64,000 nt of DNA from Citricoccus alkalitolerans (GTDB taxonomy: Bacteria; Actinomycetota; Actinomycetes; Actinomycetales; Micrococcaceae), in NCBI RefSeq assembly GCF_039528175.1, contig NZ_BAAALH010000001.1, forward strand, positions 124,001-188,000. Reading direction: 5' to 3'. Numbering within the stretch: the stretch's first letter is position 1; every line of letters begins with the position of its first letter. A model generated the notes under the pieces. It did not search any database. It worked only from the letters and a program-made list of their open reading frames with translations, and was not told the DNA's origin. The translations under genes were made by a program, and so were the position numbers. Positions 8,602 through 18,893 of the stretch are shown in pieces.

Positions 8602-9980
8602 CCCCGCAGCACACCTCCACCTCGGCCTCCGCGTCCTCATCCGGCCTCCAGACCGGCCACCGCGCCGAGCCGTTCGACGCGATCGAGGTGATCCGGGCCA
8701 AGCGGGATCGCCAACAGCTCTCGGACGGGCAGATCGACTGGATCGTGGATGCCTACACCCGCGGTGTGGTGGCGGACGAGCAGATGTCCGCGCTGGCCAT
8801 GGCCATCCTGCTCAATGGCATGGACCGGCCGGAGATTGCCCGCTGGACGAACGCGATGATCGCCTCGGGGGAGCGAATGGACTTCTCACAGCTGCGCGGG
8901 CCCGACGGCGGCGTCAAGCCGACCGCGGACAAACACAGCACCGGTGGCGTGGGGGACAAGATCACCCTTCCGCTGGCACCGCTTGTCGCGGTGTACGGAG
9001 TGGCCGTACCCCAGTTGTCCGGCCGTGGTCTCGGCCACACCGGCGGCACCCTGGACAAGCTCGAGGCCATCCCCGGCTGGCAGGCCAACCTGTCCAACGA
9101 GGCCATGCTGGACCAGCTCTCCTCCCTGGGTGCCGTTATCTGCGCCGCCGGCTCGGGGCTGGCACCCGCGGACAAGAAGCTCTACGCGTTGCGTGACGTC
9201 ACCGGCACCGTGGAGGCCATCCCGTTGATCGCCTCCTCGATCATGTCCAAGAAGATCGCCGAGGGTACGGGCACCCTGGTGCTGGACGTTAAGTGCGGCT
9301 CCGGTGCCTTCATGAAGACCGAATCCGACGCCCTCGAACTCGCCCGGACCATGGTGGACCTGGGCCGGGATGCCGGTGTGAACACCTCCGCCCTGCTGAC
9401 GGACATGGACACCCCGCTCGGCCTGACCGCCGGCAACGCCATCGAGGTCGCTGAGTCGGTGGAGGTCCTCGCCGGCGGGGGACCGGCCGACGTCGTGGAA
9501 CTGACCGTGGAGCTGGCCCGGCGCATGCTGGCCGGTGCCGGGGTCACCGGGGTGGACCCGGCCGAGGCCTTGGCCGACGGGCGGGCCATGGACGTGTGGC
9601 GCCGGATGATCGCCTCCCAGGGCGGGGACCCCGACGCCCCGATGGCGAGCGCACGGGAATCCCACGTGGTCACTGCCGGCGAGTCGGGCGTGCTGACCCG
9701 CCTGGACGCCATGTCCGTGGGCCTGGCGGCCTGGCGCCTCGGCGCCGGCCGGGCCCGCAAGGAGGACCCGGTCCAGGACGCGGCCGGAGTGCGACTGCAC
9801 GCCAAGCCGGGGGACACCGTGCAGGCCGGACAGCCCCTCTTCACCCTGCTGACGGACACACCGGAGCAATTCGACCGGGCCCTGTCTGCGCTCGAGGGTT
9901 GCCACTCCATCGCCCCGGCGGGATCGGCGGAGGCCGGTTCGTTCGTGCCGCGCCCGCTCATCATCGACCGGATCGACTGA
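8598..9980 (+). CDS. deoA: Thymidine phosphorylase
   Basis: Phosphorolyses thymidine and deoxyuridine to base and deoxyribose-1-phosphate, the step after Cdd. The 460-residue protein shows the glycosyltransferase family 3 N-terminal helices, KHSTGGVGDK (phosphate/Lys site) and the family signature SGRGLGHTGGTLDKLE, with a C-terminal PYNP domain (about 370-455). The start ATG 8598 overlaps the cdd stop. A hairpin follows at 10112-10153, closing the importer-salvage unit. Confidence 0.94.
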   Translation: MTPQHTSTSASASSSGLQTGHRAEPFDAIEVIRAKRDRQQLSDGQIDWIVDAYTRGVVADEQMSALAMAILLNGMDRPEIARWTNAMIASGERMDFSQLRGPDGGVKPTADKHSTGGVGDKITLPLAPLVAVYGVAVPQLSGRGLGHTGGTLDKLEAIPGWQANLSNEAMLDQLSSLGAVICAAGSGLAPADKKLYALRDVTGTVEAIPLIASSIMSKKIAEGTGTLVLDVKCGSGAFMKTESDALELARTMVDLGRDAGVNTSALLTDMDTPLGLTAGNAIEVAESVEVLAGGGPADVVELTVELARRMLAGAGVTGVDPAEALADGRAMDVWRRMIASQGGDPDAPMASARESHVVTAGESGVLTRLDAMSVGLAAWRLGAGRARKEDPVQDAAGVRLHAKPGDTVQAGQPLFTLLTDTPEQFDRALSALEGCHSIAPAGSAEAGSFVPRPLIIDRID

Positions 9981-10111
9981 CAGCGCCGCTTCGGCTGCCT
10001 CCCTTGCGTTCCCTTCATCCTCGTCGTCCCCGTGGCTGCCCCAGCCCAGACTGAAGCCGTTCCCGGACCGCCCTGCAGACGACCCTGAAGACAACCCTGA
10101 ACCAGCCCTGA

Positions 10112-10153
10112 GAAGGCCCGGATCCGCCGCGAAAAGTGCGGTCCCGGGCCTTC
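10112..10153 (+). terminator. Hairpin downstream of deoA
   Basis: Ten-base perfect arms (10112-10121 and 10144-10153) with further inner pairing, placed 130 bases after deoA and directly before the dedA promoter. Confidence 0.6.
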
Positions 10154-10161
10154 CGGTCGCC

Positions 10162-10167
10162 TAGGCT
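10162..10167 (+). promoter_or_regulatory. -10 element TAGGCT of dedA, leaderless
   Basis: TAGGCT, then 6 bases, then GTG 10174. There is no ribosome binding site. Confidence 0.6.
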
Positions 10168-10173
10168 GAACGG

Positions 10174-10839
10174 GTGCTCCAGATGATCGAAGACGTGGTC
10201 CTCCATGCCGCCGGGCAGTGGTGGATCCTGCTCGCGGTCTACCTGCTGTGCACGATCGACGGCTTCTTCCCCGTGGTGCCCTCGGAGTCCGTGCTGGTGG
10301 CACTGGCCTCCATCTCCGGAACCGGGGACACCGTCTCCCTGTGGTGGGTCTGGTTGATCGGTGCCCTCGGGGCGATCACCGGGGACCAGATCGCCTATGC
10401 CCTCGGCCGGGGGATCGGGATCACCCGGTTCCGCTGGATGCGCAGCCGCAGCGTGGTCCGTGCCGTCGCCACAGCCCGTGCCGCCCTGGACGGACACGGC
10501 GCGCTGGTGATCTGCACGGCCCGGTACATCCCGGGCGGACGGGTGGCGGTGAACTACACCGCCGGGGCCACCGGGTACCCGCGGCTGAGGTTCACCCTGC
10601 TGGACATCTTCGCCGCGTTCCTCTGGTCGGCGTACTCGATCGGGATCGCCCGGGCCACAGCGGGGTGGCTGGACAACACGCTGCTGCAGATCATCGTGGC
10701 GCTGGTCGCGGCGGCCGCCGTCGGCTGGCTGGTGGACCTCATCCTGAAGAGGATCCTGCTCCGGCTGGCGGAACGGAAGCAGGCGGCTGGCGGGGGACTG
10801 CGGGCCGAGACCGCTACCGTAGACTCGCCATGTGACTGA
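10174..10839 (+). CDS. DedA family membrane protein
   Basis: Integral membrane protein of the DedA/SNARE-associated family, a group implicated in lipid (for example undecaprenyl phosphate) translocation. It has 221 residues and about five hydrophobic segments. Conserved DedA features visible are the segment around VVPSESVLVALA, GDQIAYALGRGIG, the R-x-IPGGR motif (ARYIPGGRVAVNYTAG) and a C-terminal membrane helix. GTG 10174 fits the leaderless -10; an in-frame ATG at 10183 is the alternative. The 3' end overlaps the add start by 8 bases. Confidence 0.88.
   Translation: MLQMIEDVVLHAAGQWWILLAVYLLCTIDGFFPVVPSESVLVALASISGTGDTVSLWWVWLIGALGAITGDQIAYALGRGIGITRFRWMRSRSVVRAVATARAALDGHGALVICTARYIPGGRVAVNYTAGATGYPRLRFTLLDIFAAFLWSAYSIGIARATAGWLDNTLLQIIVALVAAAAVGWLVDLILKRILLRLAERKQAAGGGLRAETATVDSPCD
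10820..10825 (+). promoter_or_regulatory. -10 element TAGACT of add, leaderless
   Basis: TAGACT lies 6 bases before GTG 10832, inside the 3' end of dedA, so add can be transcribed on its own. Confidence 0.6.
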
Positions 10840-12070
10840 CGCGATCGAATTCTCCGCCCCCTCGCCCCTCGACGTCGATCTGGCAGCGTTGCCCAAGATC
10901 AGCCTCCACGACCACCTCGATGGGGGCCTGCGACCGGCCACCATCCTCGACCTCGCCAGCCAGATCGGCCACGAACTGCCCGTAGACACCGCCGATGCGT
11001 TGGCGGAGTGGTTCGCCGAGTCTGCGAACTCAGGCACCCTCGAGCGCTACCTCGAGACCTTCGACCACACGATCGCTGTCATGCAGACGGCCGAGGGGCT
11101 TCGGCGGGTGGCTCGCGAGTTCGTGGAAGACCTCGTGGAGGACGGCATCGTCTATGCCGAGGTCCGCTGGGCCCCCGAACAGCACACGGCCGGGGGACTG
11201 ACCCTGGACCAGGCCGTCGAGGCGGTCCAGGCCGGACTCGACGAGGGTGTGGAGAACGCCGAGGACGCGGGAGCCCCGATCCGCGTCGGCCAGCTCATCA
11301 CGGCCATGCGCCAGAACGACCGCTCCCAGGAGATCGCCGAGCTGGCCGTGCGCCACCGCGGTGTCGGCGGATCCGGAGGCTCCGCCGGCGCCGGAGCGGT
11401 CGGATTCGACATCGCCGGACCGGAGGCCGGATTCCCGCCGTCACGCTTCACCGAGGCCTTCACCTGGCTGGCCGGCCAGCGTTTCCCGGCCACCGTCCAC
11501 GCCGGTGAGTCGGACGGCCTCGAGTCCATCAACGACGCCCTGGTCAACGGCCGCGCGCTGCGTCTCGGCCACGGCGTGCGGATCGCTGACGACATCACGG
11601 TGGAGTTCAACGCCGTGGACGAGAACGGAGAGCAGGTCGGCGAGGACAACGCCCTCGTGGACCTCGGCTCCACGGCCGCCTGGGTCCGTGACCGCGGCAT
11701 CGCGCTGGAGATCTGCCCGTCCTCGAATCTGCAGACCGGCGCCGTGGCCGCCTACGGCGGCACGGTCTCCACGCATCCGATCGACATGCTGGCCCAACTG
11801 GGGTTCCGTGTGACCATCAACCCGGACAACCGCCTGATGAGCGGGGTCTCCCTCACCGACGAGCTGTACCTGATCGCTGAGGTGTTCAGCTACTCGCTGG
11901 AGGAATTGCTGGACTTCCAGCTCAACGCCGCCGAGGCCGCCTTCCTGCCCCTTGAGGACCGCGAGGCCCTGGCCGAGCTGCTGGTCGAGGCCTGGGGCGA
12001 GGTCATCTCCAGCGGCGGGACCGGGGACGGCCCGGTGCGTCTGGAGGCCCTCGACGACGAGGACGCGTGA
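10832..12070 (+). CDS. add: Adenosine deaminase
   Basis: Zinc hydrolase turning adenosine and deoxyadenosine into inosine forms in purine salvage. The 412-residue protein has the metal motif LHDHLDGGL (HxH), VHAGESDG with zinc His and catalytic Glu, GHGVRI, CPSSNLQTGA and the second-Asp segment INPDNRLMSG. A Gly/Ala-rich insert precedes the GFDIAGPE strand. The start is GTG 10832, matching a leaderless -10. It fits the nucleoside-salvage theme of the region and overlaps mazG by GTGA. Confidence 0.93.
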   Translation: MTDAIEFSAPSPLDVDLAALPKISLHDHLDGGLRPATILDLASQIGHELPVDTADALAEWFAESANSGTLERYLETFDHTIAVMQTAEGLRRVAREFVEDLVEDGIVYAEVRWAPEQHTAGGLTLDQAVEAVQAGLDEGVENAEDAGAPIRVGQLITAMRQNDRSQEIAELAVRHRGVGGSGGSAGAGAVGFDIAGPEAGFPPSRFTEAFTWLAGQRFPATVHAGESDGLESINDALVNGRALRLGHGVRIADDITVEFNAVDENGEQVGEDNALVDLGSTAAWVRDRGIALEICPSSNLQTGAVAAYGGTVSTHPIDMLAQLGFRVTINPDNRLMSGVSLTDELYLIAEVFSYSLEELLDFQLNAAEAAFLPLEDREALAELLVEAWGEVISSGGTGDGPVRLEALDDEDA

Positions 12071-12870
12071 GCGACGCGGTCGACCGGCTCGTCTGGGTGG
12101 TCGCCCAGTTGCGGGAGCACTGCCCGTGGACGCGGCGGCTGACCCATGCCGTGCTGACCGAGTACCTGATCGAGGAGGCATACGAGGCCGTCGAGGTGAT
12201 CGAGTCCGCGCCACCGGACAGCTGGCCTGTGGGGGCACTGGCCGACGGTACCTACGAGAAGCTTCGGTTGGAGATGGGGGACGTGCTCTTCCAGGTCGTC
12301 CTGCACGCGGCGATCGCCGAGGGAGCCGGTGGCTTCACCTTCGACGGCACGGCCCAGGCCATCACGGACAAGATGATCCGCCGAAATCCCCACGTCTTCC
12401 ATGCCGACGGGTCCCTGCGCGAGCCGAAGGACCTGGCGGCCGCGAGACTGGAGGACATCGAGAAGAACTGGGAGCGCATCAAGAAGGCGGAGCGCGCAAC
12501 CAGGACAGTTGAGACGATTGCCGGGCTCCCGGGGCAGGAGCCCGGCGCCGACCCGCCGACCGGTGCCGTCGTCTCGCCTGCCACCTCACCGGCGGCCTTC
12601 GCCGAGGTCCCCGCCCACCTGCCCGCCCTGGCAGCCGCCGCGAAGGTCGTGGACCGGGCCGCCCGGCAACCGGTGGACCCGCTGCCGGATCCAGGTCCGC
12701 CGCCGTCGGGCCTGGATCCGCTGGTGCTGCAGGACGAGGCGGAGCTGGGCGCCGAGCTGTTCCGGCTGGTCCAGCGCTCCCGTGCCGCGGGGCTCGATCC
12801 CGAGCGAGCGCTGAGGCAACACCTGGCCGTGCTCCGTCACGACCTCTCGGGGACGGACCCGACGGGCTAG
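12067..12870 (+). CDS. mazG: MazG nucleoside triphosphate pyrophosphohydrolase
   Basis: House-cleaning enzyme that hydrolyses non-canonical NTPs to NMP and pyrophosphate. The MazG fold occupies about residues 8-110: REHCPWTR, then EYLIEEAYEAVEVIE with the ExxE metal motif, and EMGDVLFQVVLHA with the ExxD motif, followed by KMIRRNPHVF. Residues 150-267 are a family-poor, Pro/Ala-rich extension. Only one MazG domain is present, as in other actinobacterial forms. GTG 12067 overlaps the add stop. Its TAG stop is also the first half of the next promoter element. Confidence 0.9.
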   Translation: MSDAVDRLVWVVAQLREHCPWTRRLTHAVLTEYLIEEAYEAVEVIESAPPDSWPVGALADGTYEKLRLEMGDVLFQVVLHAAIAEGAGGFTFDGTAQAITDKMIRRNPHVFHADGSLREPKDLAAARLEDIEKNWERIKKAERATRTVETIAGLPGQEPGADPPTGAVVSPATSPAAFAEVPAHLPALAAAAKVVDRAARQPVDPLPDPGPPPSGLDPLVLQDEAELGAELFRLVQRSRAAGLDPERALRQHLAVLRHDLSGTDPTG

Positions 12871-12873
12871 GCT
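12868..12873 (+). promoter_or_regulatory. -10 element TAGGCT upstream of eno
   Basis: TAGGCT overlaps the mazG stop codon. A start of transcription near 12880 would give eno a leader of about 105 bases that ends in an AAGGAG ribosome binding site. Confidence 0.45.
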
Positions 12874-12985
12874 GAACCCGCATCGCCCCCGCGGTACCGC
12901 AACCTGCGCCACGGCGCCCGCCCGGACCGTCAAGCCACACCGGTTCTGACGCTCTACCACCGACAGTCTTCAAAGGAGACCGCAC

Positions 12986-14272
<1,287 letters not shown>

Positions 14273-14296
14273 CCGGCTGACCCGCAACCTCCCACG

Positions 14297-14326
14297 ACCC
14301 CGTTCCCGGGCCTCCGGGAGCGGGGT
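14297..14326 (+). terminator. eno terminator
   Basis: Thirteen-base stem with one G-U pair (14297-14309 with 14314-14326) and a 4-base loop, 24 bases after the eno stop. The U-tract is weak, as is usual in actinobacteria. Confidence 0.75.
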
Positions 14327-14483
14327 TGCGGTGTTTAACGGCGAAAGCCCGGCAAACGCCCGGGTAACCGCTCGGCGCGCTGTCCCGACGCCGGCCGGAT
14401 CAGCCGTTATCGTCAGAGGGACCCGGGGGAGACGGCCGGGCTTCACGTCAGAAATTCTGTTCAGGATGGGCACGGAGGTACAG

Positions 14484-15470
14484 GTGGCAACTCGTCGTCC
14501 GCGCGTCCCCAAAACGTCCCAACGGCAGCTGGCCGAGGTGGGGTCCGGGGCCGCCCAGCGCACTGGCACCCCCGGGCCCGGCTCGACGCCACACCTGGTG
14601 GGCGGCCACTCCGCGAAGGTCATCCCCCTCGACGCGGCGCCGTCGCGCCAATCCCCTGAACCCGTCACATCTCTCGCACCCCGTGAGCCGGTGGACCCGG
14701 CGTCTGCCGACCGGCGGCCCGCCGCCCGGGTGCTGAACGGTTCCCCGGCGTCCCCCGACGCGGAGGCCTCGGACGGATCCGGGCCCATCCTGGACGACGC
14801 CGCGGATCCGGCAGACACCGTGGCCGGCCCGTCTCCGGAACCGACTCCCGGGCAGCGCCGGGCCGATGAACGCCGCAACCTGTTGCGCCGCTCCGTGCCC
14901 CGTGGCCATGGGCGGAGCTCCGCCAGGACTCCGGCCTGGACTCCAGACCGCGCTCCGGGCCGTTCCAGCGGGGCCGCGACGGCGCCGTCGTCGACCCGGT
15001 CTCCAGGTGCCTCATCGACTCCGGCTTTCTCTGCTGCCACAGCGGTGTCCACGCCGGGCCTGGCCCTGGTCCCGGTCGAACCCGTCCCAGCCCGCAACCT
15101 CACCGGCCGCTCCGTGGCCTTCCTGGTGGTGCTCTTCGTGGCCGCGGTGCTCCTGGCACCGACCCTGCGGGTCTTCCTGGACCAGCAGGCCGAGCTCCGT
15201 GCCGTCCAGGAGGAGATCGCCGCCGAGCAGCAGCTGCAGCAGGACCTCACGAGCGAGATCGCCCGCTGGGAGGACCCGGCCTACATCCAGCAGCAGGCGC
15301 GCGAACGTTTCAACCTCGTCATGCCCGGGGAGCAGACCTACATGGTCATCGGCGGCGACGAGACCGTGGAGGACCCCGTGCCGCCGCCGGCCAGCCCGAG
15401 CGAGGTCAACCAGGACATGCCGTGGGCGGATGCCTTGCTGGACTCCGTGGTGCGTGCCGGGACCGACTAG
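14484..15470 (+). CDS. FtsB/DivIC-like septum formation initiator protein
   Basis: Single-pass division protein expected to act with FtsL/FtsQ at the septum. GTG 14484 is chosen because GGAGG (14474-14478) sits 5 bases upstream; an ATG at 14466 lies before that signal. Residues 1-190 are Pro/Ser/Ala/Arg-rich and look disordered. One membrane helix (VAFLVVLFVAAVLLAPTL) is followed by a coiled coil (QQAELRAVQEEIAAEQQLQQ) and the family end ARERFNLVMPGEQTYMV. The 328 residues are long compared with about 100 for FtsB in proteobacteria; the extra length is the N-terminal tail common in actinobacteria. Confidence 0.85.
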   Translation: MATRRPRVPKTSQRQLAEVGSGAAQRTGTPGPGSTPHLVGGHSAKVIPLDAAPSRQSPEPVTSLAPREPVDPASADRRPAARVLNGSPASPDAEASDGSGPILDDAADPADTVAGPSPEPTPGQRRADERRNLLRRSVPRGHGRSSARTPAWTPDRAPGRSSGAATAPSSTRSPGASSTPAFSAATAVSTPGLALVPVEPVPARNLTGRSVAFLVVLFVAAVLLAPTLRVFLDQQAELRAVQEEIAAEQQLQQDLTSEIARWEDPAYIQQQARERFNLVMPGEQTYMVIGGDETVEDPVPPPASPSEVNQDMPWADALLDSVVRAGTD

Positions 15471-15473
15471 GCT
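15468..15473 (+). promoter_or_regulatory. -10-like TAGGCT at the ftsB-like stop
   Basis: TAGGCT overlaps the TAG stop of the upstream gene and could give the fusion gene its own promoter with a leader of about 45 bases. Confidence 0.4.
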
Positions 15474-15523
15474 GGAGCACTTGTCACCAGCATCAACGCA
15501 TCGACTGAGGCAAGATCATCACC

Positions 15524-17224
15524 ATGACGCAGAATCAGGACCGCACCCCCACGCAGCAGGACTTGGACACCATCAGCCTGCAACTGAACCGGCCTGCCCG
15601 TGATGTGGTCGAGATCGGCGCCCGGTGCGTGTGCGGCAATCCGCTGGTGGCCACCACCGCTCCCCGCCTGTCCAACGGGATCCCCTTTCCCACCACGTTC
15701 TACCTGACCCACCCGGTCTTGACGGCCGCCGTCTCCCGGCTCGAGGCGTCCGGTGCGATGACCGAGATGTCCGAACGGCTGCAGCAGGATGACGAGCTGT
15801 CCGCCCGCTACCGGAGTGCGCACGAGGCCTACCTGTCCGAGCGTGACCGGGTGGGCCGGGTGGCCGGCACGGACGAGGTTCCCGAGATCTCGGGCATCTC
15901 CGCCGGCGGCATGCCCGAACGGGTCAAGTGCCTGCACGTCCTGGTGGGGCATTCGCTCGCCGCAGGGCCCGGTGTGAACCCCCTCGGGGACGAGGCGCTC
16001 GAACGCATGCGGGATGACTGGACCGCGGAGACCTGCTGGTGTGCCGGCGCTTGGGATCCCGGGGCACCCGTGCCGAGCAGGGACCTCAGCCGCCACGTGA
16101 AGCGGCTCGCGGGGGAGCGGAATCCCGTGCAGACCCCCCTGCAGGGTACGGCCCCACGTTCGCCAGGCAGCAAGGACAACGAAGCCAACACCCGGAAGGG
16201 CGACGACGGCGGCCCCGGCCCGGACAGGACCGTCGCCGCGATCGATTGCGGGACCAACTCCATCCGCCTGCTCGTGGCACGCCTCGAATCTCCGACAGAC
16301 CAGACGGAAGATCAGGCCGGGACCGGCAGCACGGCTGCCCCCCGGCTCGTGGACCTGCATCGCGAGATGCGCGTGGTCCGGCTGGGCGAAGGAGTGGACG
16401 CCACCGGCCGGTTGTCCGAGTCTGCCATGCAGCGCACCTTCGCCGCCACGGAGGACTACGCCGCCATCATCCGCGACCTCGGGGCCACCTCCGTCCGGTT
16501 CGTCGCCACCTCGGCCAGCCGCGACGCCGCCAATGCCGCCGACTTCACCGCCGGAATCCGCGAACGCCTGGGCGTGGACCCTGAGATCGTCACGGGGGAC
16601 GAGGAGGCGGCGCTGTCCTTCGCCGGCGCGGCCTCCAGCCACGCGGCCGCCGGGCCGGTGCTCGTGGTGGACCTGGGCGGCGGATCCACCGAGTTCGTCC
16701 TCGGAACGCTGTCCGGCCCCGGAGGGACAGGGCCGCAGGTCACCCACGCCCTCAGCGTCAAGATGGGCTGCGTCCGGTTCACCGAGCGCCATCTGCGGAC
16801 CGACCCTCCGACCGAGGCCGAGATCCAGGCAGCGGTGCAGGACATCGAGGACGCCCTGGACGAGGCCGAGGCGAGCATCCCTCTGGGGGAGGTGGCCGCC
16901 GTCGTCGGTGTGGCCGGGACCGTGACCACGGTGACCGCCGCCGCACTGGGCCTGGAGGCCTATGACCCCGGCGTCATCCACGGCACCGAGCTGGACGTGG
17001 ACATCATCGGTGACACCGCCGGGCGACTGCTGGCGGCGACCCGTGACGAACGAGCCGCACTGCCCTACATGCACCCGGGCCGCGTGGACGTGATCGGCGC
17101 GGGCGCCCTCATCTGGTCGATGATCCTGCGCCGGGTGGCGCGGGCCGGCCATGGTGCGGTCACCACGGCCATCGCGTCCGAGCACGACATCCTGGACGGG
17201 ATCGCCCTGTCCCAGACAGCATGA
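15524..17224 (+). CDS. DUF501 - exopolyphosphatase (Ppx/GppA) fusion
   Basis: One continuous 566-residue frame joins two proteins that are separate neighbours in mycobacteria (Rv1025 and Rv1026). Residues about 10-185 are DUF501, with its Cys-rich segments CVCGNP, RVKCLHVLVGHSLA and CWCAGAWDP. A polar linker (about 186-234) leads to a Ppx/GppA phosphatase of the ASKHA fold: AAIDCGTNSIRLLV (phosphate loop), RLGEGVDATGRLSE, SASRDAANA, GDEEAALSF and VVDLGGGSTEFVLG. The Ppx part should hydrolyse polyphosphate or (p)ppGpp; DUF501 has no known function. ATG 15524 begins DUF501, and the stop overlaps the protease start (ATGA). No stop or frameshift is seen at the join. Confidence 0.88.
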   Translation: MTQNQDRTPTQQDLDTISLQLNRPARDVVEIGARCVCGNPLVATTAPRLSNGIPFPTTFYLTHPVLTAAVSRLEASGAMTEMSERLQQDDELSARYRSAHEAYLSERDRVGRVAGTDEVPEISGISAGGMPERVKCLHVLVGHSLAAGPGVNPLGDEALERMRDDWTAETCWCAGAWDPGAPVPSRDLSRHVKRLAGERNPVQTPLQGTAPRSPGSKDNEANTRKGDDGGPGPDRTVAAIDCGTNSIRLLVARLESPTDQTEDQAGTGSTAAPRLVDLHREMRVVRLGEGVDATGRLSESAMQRTFAATEDYAAIIRDLGATSVRFVATSASRDAANAADFTAGIRERLGVDPEIVTGDEEAALSFAGAASSHAAAGPVLVVDLGGGSTEFVLGTLSGPGGTGPQVTHALSVKMGCVRFTERHLRTDPPTEAEIQAAVQDIEDALDEAEASIPLGEVAAVVGVAGTVTTVTAAALGLEAYDPGVIHGTELDVDIIGDTAGRLLAATRDERAALPYMHPGRVDVIGAGALIWSMILRRVARAGHGAVTTAIASEHDILDGIALSQTA

Positions 17225-18771
17225 GCGGCTGCCGGTCCGGACAGTGGGGGAGGGGCCCACTCCTCGGCGGCCGACCGTCCCGCCCCTCCCGCCTGACTGC
17301 AGTGCCCCTGGCCACCGTGCTGGCGGTCCCCGTGCTCACCGCCGCCCTCGTCGCCGGACCAGTGCTCTTGCCGCCTCCGGCCGCCGGCTGGACCGACCCC
17401 GGAGCATCCGGCGCGCCCGGTGCAGCGGGCTGGCTGGCCTTGCCCGCCGCCTCCGCGGATGAATGGCGGGACCGGCAGTACTGGCTCGAGGAGTACGGCT
17501 TCCGCGACGCGTGGGGGACCAGCCAGGGCGAGGGCGTCACGGTCGCGGTGATCGACACCGGCATCGACGCGGAGCATCCCGACCTGAGCGGCCAGGTGGC
17601 CGGGGGCATCGACGTCTCCGGAGCGGGCAACGAGTCCGGCACCGAACCGGTCGGGGAGATGGCCGAACACGGCACCCTGGTGGCCTCGGTCCTGGCCGGA
17701 CGAGGCAACAACGAGGCCGCGTTGCGCCGGGCCGAGGAGGAACGCCGATCAGCGAAGGCCACACCGACGCCCTCGACGTTGCCCTCCGGAGAGACCGGAC
17801 CCACCCCGAGCCCCTCCGCCACGCCGACTCCGGACGGGGCCACCGGTGCCTGGCCGGACGGGATCGTGGGGGTGGCTCCCCGAGCCGAACTGCTGTCCAT
17901 CTCGGTTCACCTCGGTGCCAGTAACCCCGGCGGCCCGTCCCCGGAGGATCAGATCGCCGAGGCCGTCACCTGGGCCGTGGACAACGGGGCGGACGTCATC
18001 AACATGTCCCTCGGCTCCACCCGTCAGGACTGGCCGGAGAGCTGGGACCGGGCTTTCCTGCACGCGGAGCAGAACGATGTGGTGGTGGTGGCCGCCGCCG
18101 GCAACCGCGCCTCCGGAACCCTGACCGCGGGCGCCCCGGCCACCATTCCCGGTGTGCTGACCGTGGCGGGTCTCAATCCGGATGGCACGGCCAGCTGGGA
18201 CTCCTCCACAGAGGGGATCTCCATCGGGGTGGCCGCACCGGCTGACCCGCTGGTCGGCGCCGTGCCGGGCGGTGAGCGGAAGGAGTGGGCGGGAACCTCG
18301 GGAGCAGCCCCGCTCGTGGCCGGCCTGGCCGCCCTGATCCGGTCTGAGTACCCGGAGATGCCCGCCCACCAGGTCATCCACCGCATCCTGGCCACGGCCG
18401 AGGACGCCGGCGTCCCCGGCGAGGATCCGGTCTACGGCCACGGCATCATTGACGCCGCCGCGGCCGTGACGGCGGACGTCGGCGCCGTGGACCGCAATCC
18501 CCTGGACACCATCGCCGACTGGATCCGCGTGCACCGTCGCGCCGAGTCCTCCGGTGCCCCGACGCCCACCGCGAACCCGAACGGGGAGCCGGCTGAGCCG
18601 ACGTCGACCCCGGACCCGCTGTCCACGGAGTTGCCGCAGGCGGCCGCCCCGGCCGATCCTGCCCCGGGTCTCCAGCCGGCGCTCGTGATCGGCACGGGCC
18701 TCGTGGTCGCGGGGCTGGCGGCCACCGCTGTGGTGCTGTACGTCCGGCAACGAGGATCACGGGAGCGTTGA
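17221..18771 (+). CDS. Membrane-anchored subtilisin-like serine protease (mycosin-like)
   Basis: Exported S8 peptidase anchored at the outer face of the membrane. The 516 residues comprise a signal sequence (basic start, hydrophobic stretch to about residue 50), a catalytic domain with Asp112 (AVIDTGIDAEHPDL), His150 (EHGTLVASV), oxyanion Asn295 (AAAGN) and Ser360 (GTSGAAPLVAGLAA), a Pro/Thr-rich stalk, and a C-terminal helix (about 485-510) followed by a basic tail. A low-complexity insert (about 165-210, TPTPS type) interrupts the domain after the His, as in mycosins. No ESX secretion genes are nearby, so a mycosin role is uncertain. The start overlaps the ppx fusion by ATGA. Confidence 0.88.
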   Translation: MSGCRSGQWGRGPLLGGRPSRPSRLTAVPLATVLAVPVLTAALVAGPVLLPPPAAGWTDPGASGAPGAAGWLALPAASADEWRDRQYWLEEYGFRDAWGTSQGEGVTVAVIDTGIDAEHPDLSGQVAGGIDVSGAGNESGTEPVGEMAEHGTLVASVLAGRGNNEAALRRAEEERRSAKATPTPSTLPSGETGPTPSPSATPTPDGATGAWPDGIVGVAPRAELLSISVHLGASNPGGPSPEDQIAEAVTWAVDNGADVINMSLGSTRQDWPESWDRAFLHAEQNDVVVVAAAGNRASGTLTAGAPATIPGVLTVAGLNPDGTASWDSSTEGISIGVAAPADPLVGAVPGGERKEWAGTSGAAPLVAGLAALIRSEYPEMPAHQVIHRILATAEDAGVPGEDPVYGHGIIDAAAAVTADVGAVDRNPLDTIADWIRVHRRAESSGAPTPTANPNGEPAEPTSTPDPLSTELPQAAAPADPAPGLQPALVIGTGLVVAGLAATAVVLYVRQRGSRER

Positions 18772-18880
18772 CCCACATCGGCAGCCTCGTCAGTCTCCAT
18801 CAGGATCACTCCGGCACGTCCGTCGGGGAGCGAGACTTTGTGACTTTGTGAAAAGTTTCACGAAGTGCGGTGAGCGGGTC

Positions 18881-18886
18881 TAGGCT
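18881..18886 (+). promoter_or_regulatory. -10 element TAGGCT of ndh, leaderless
   Basis: TAGGCT lies 7 bases before ATG 18894. Confidence 0.65.
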
Positions 18887-18893
18887 GTATCTC

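Noticed and set aside
17221..18771. Part of an ESX secretion locus
   Set aside because: The subtilase is mycosin-like, but no EccB-E or WXG100 gene is near; it is coupled to the ppx fusion instead.
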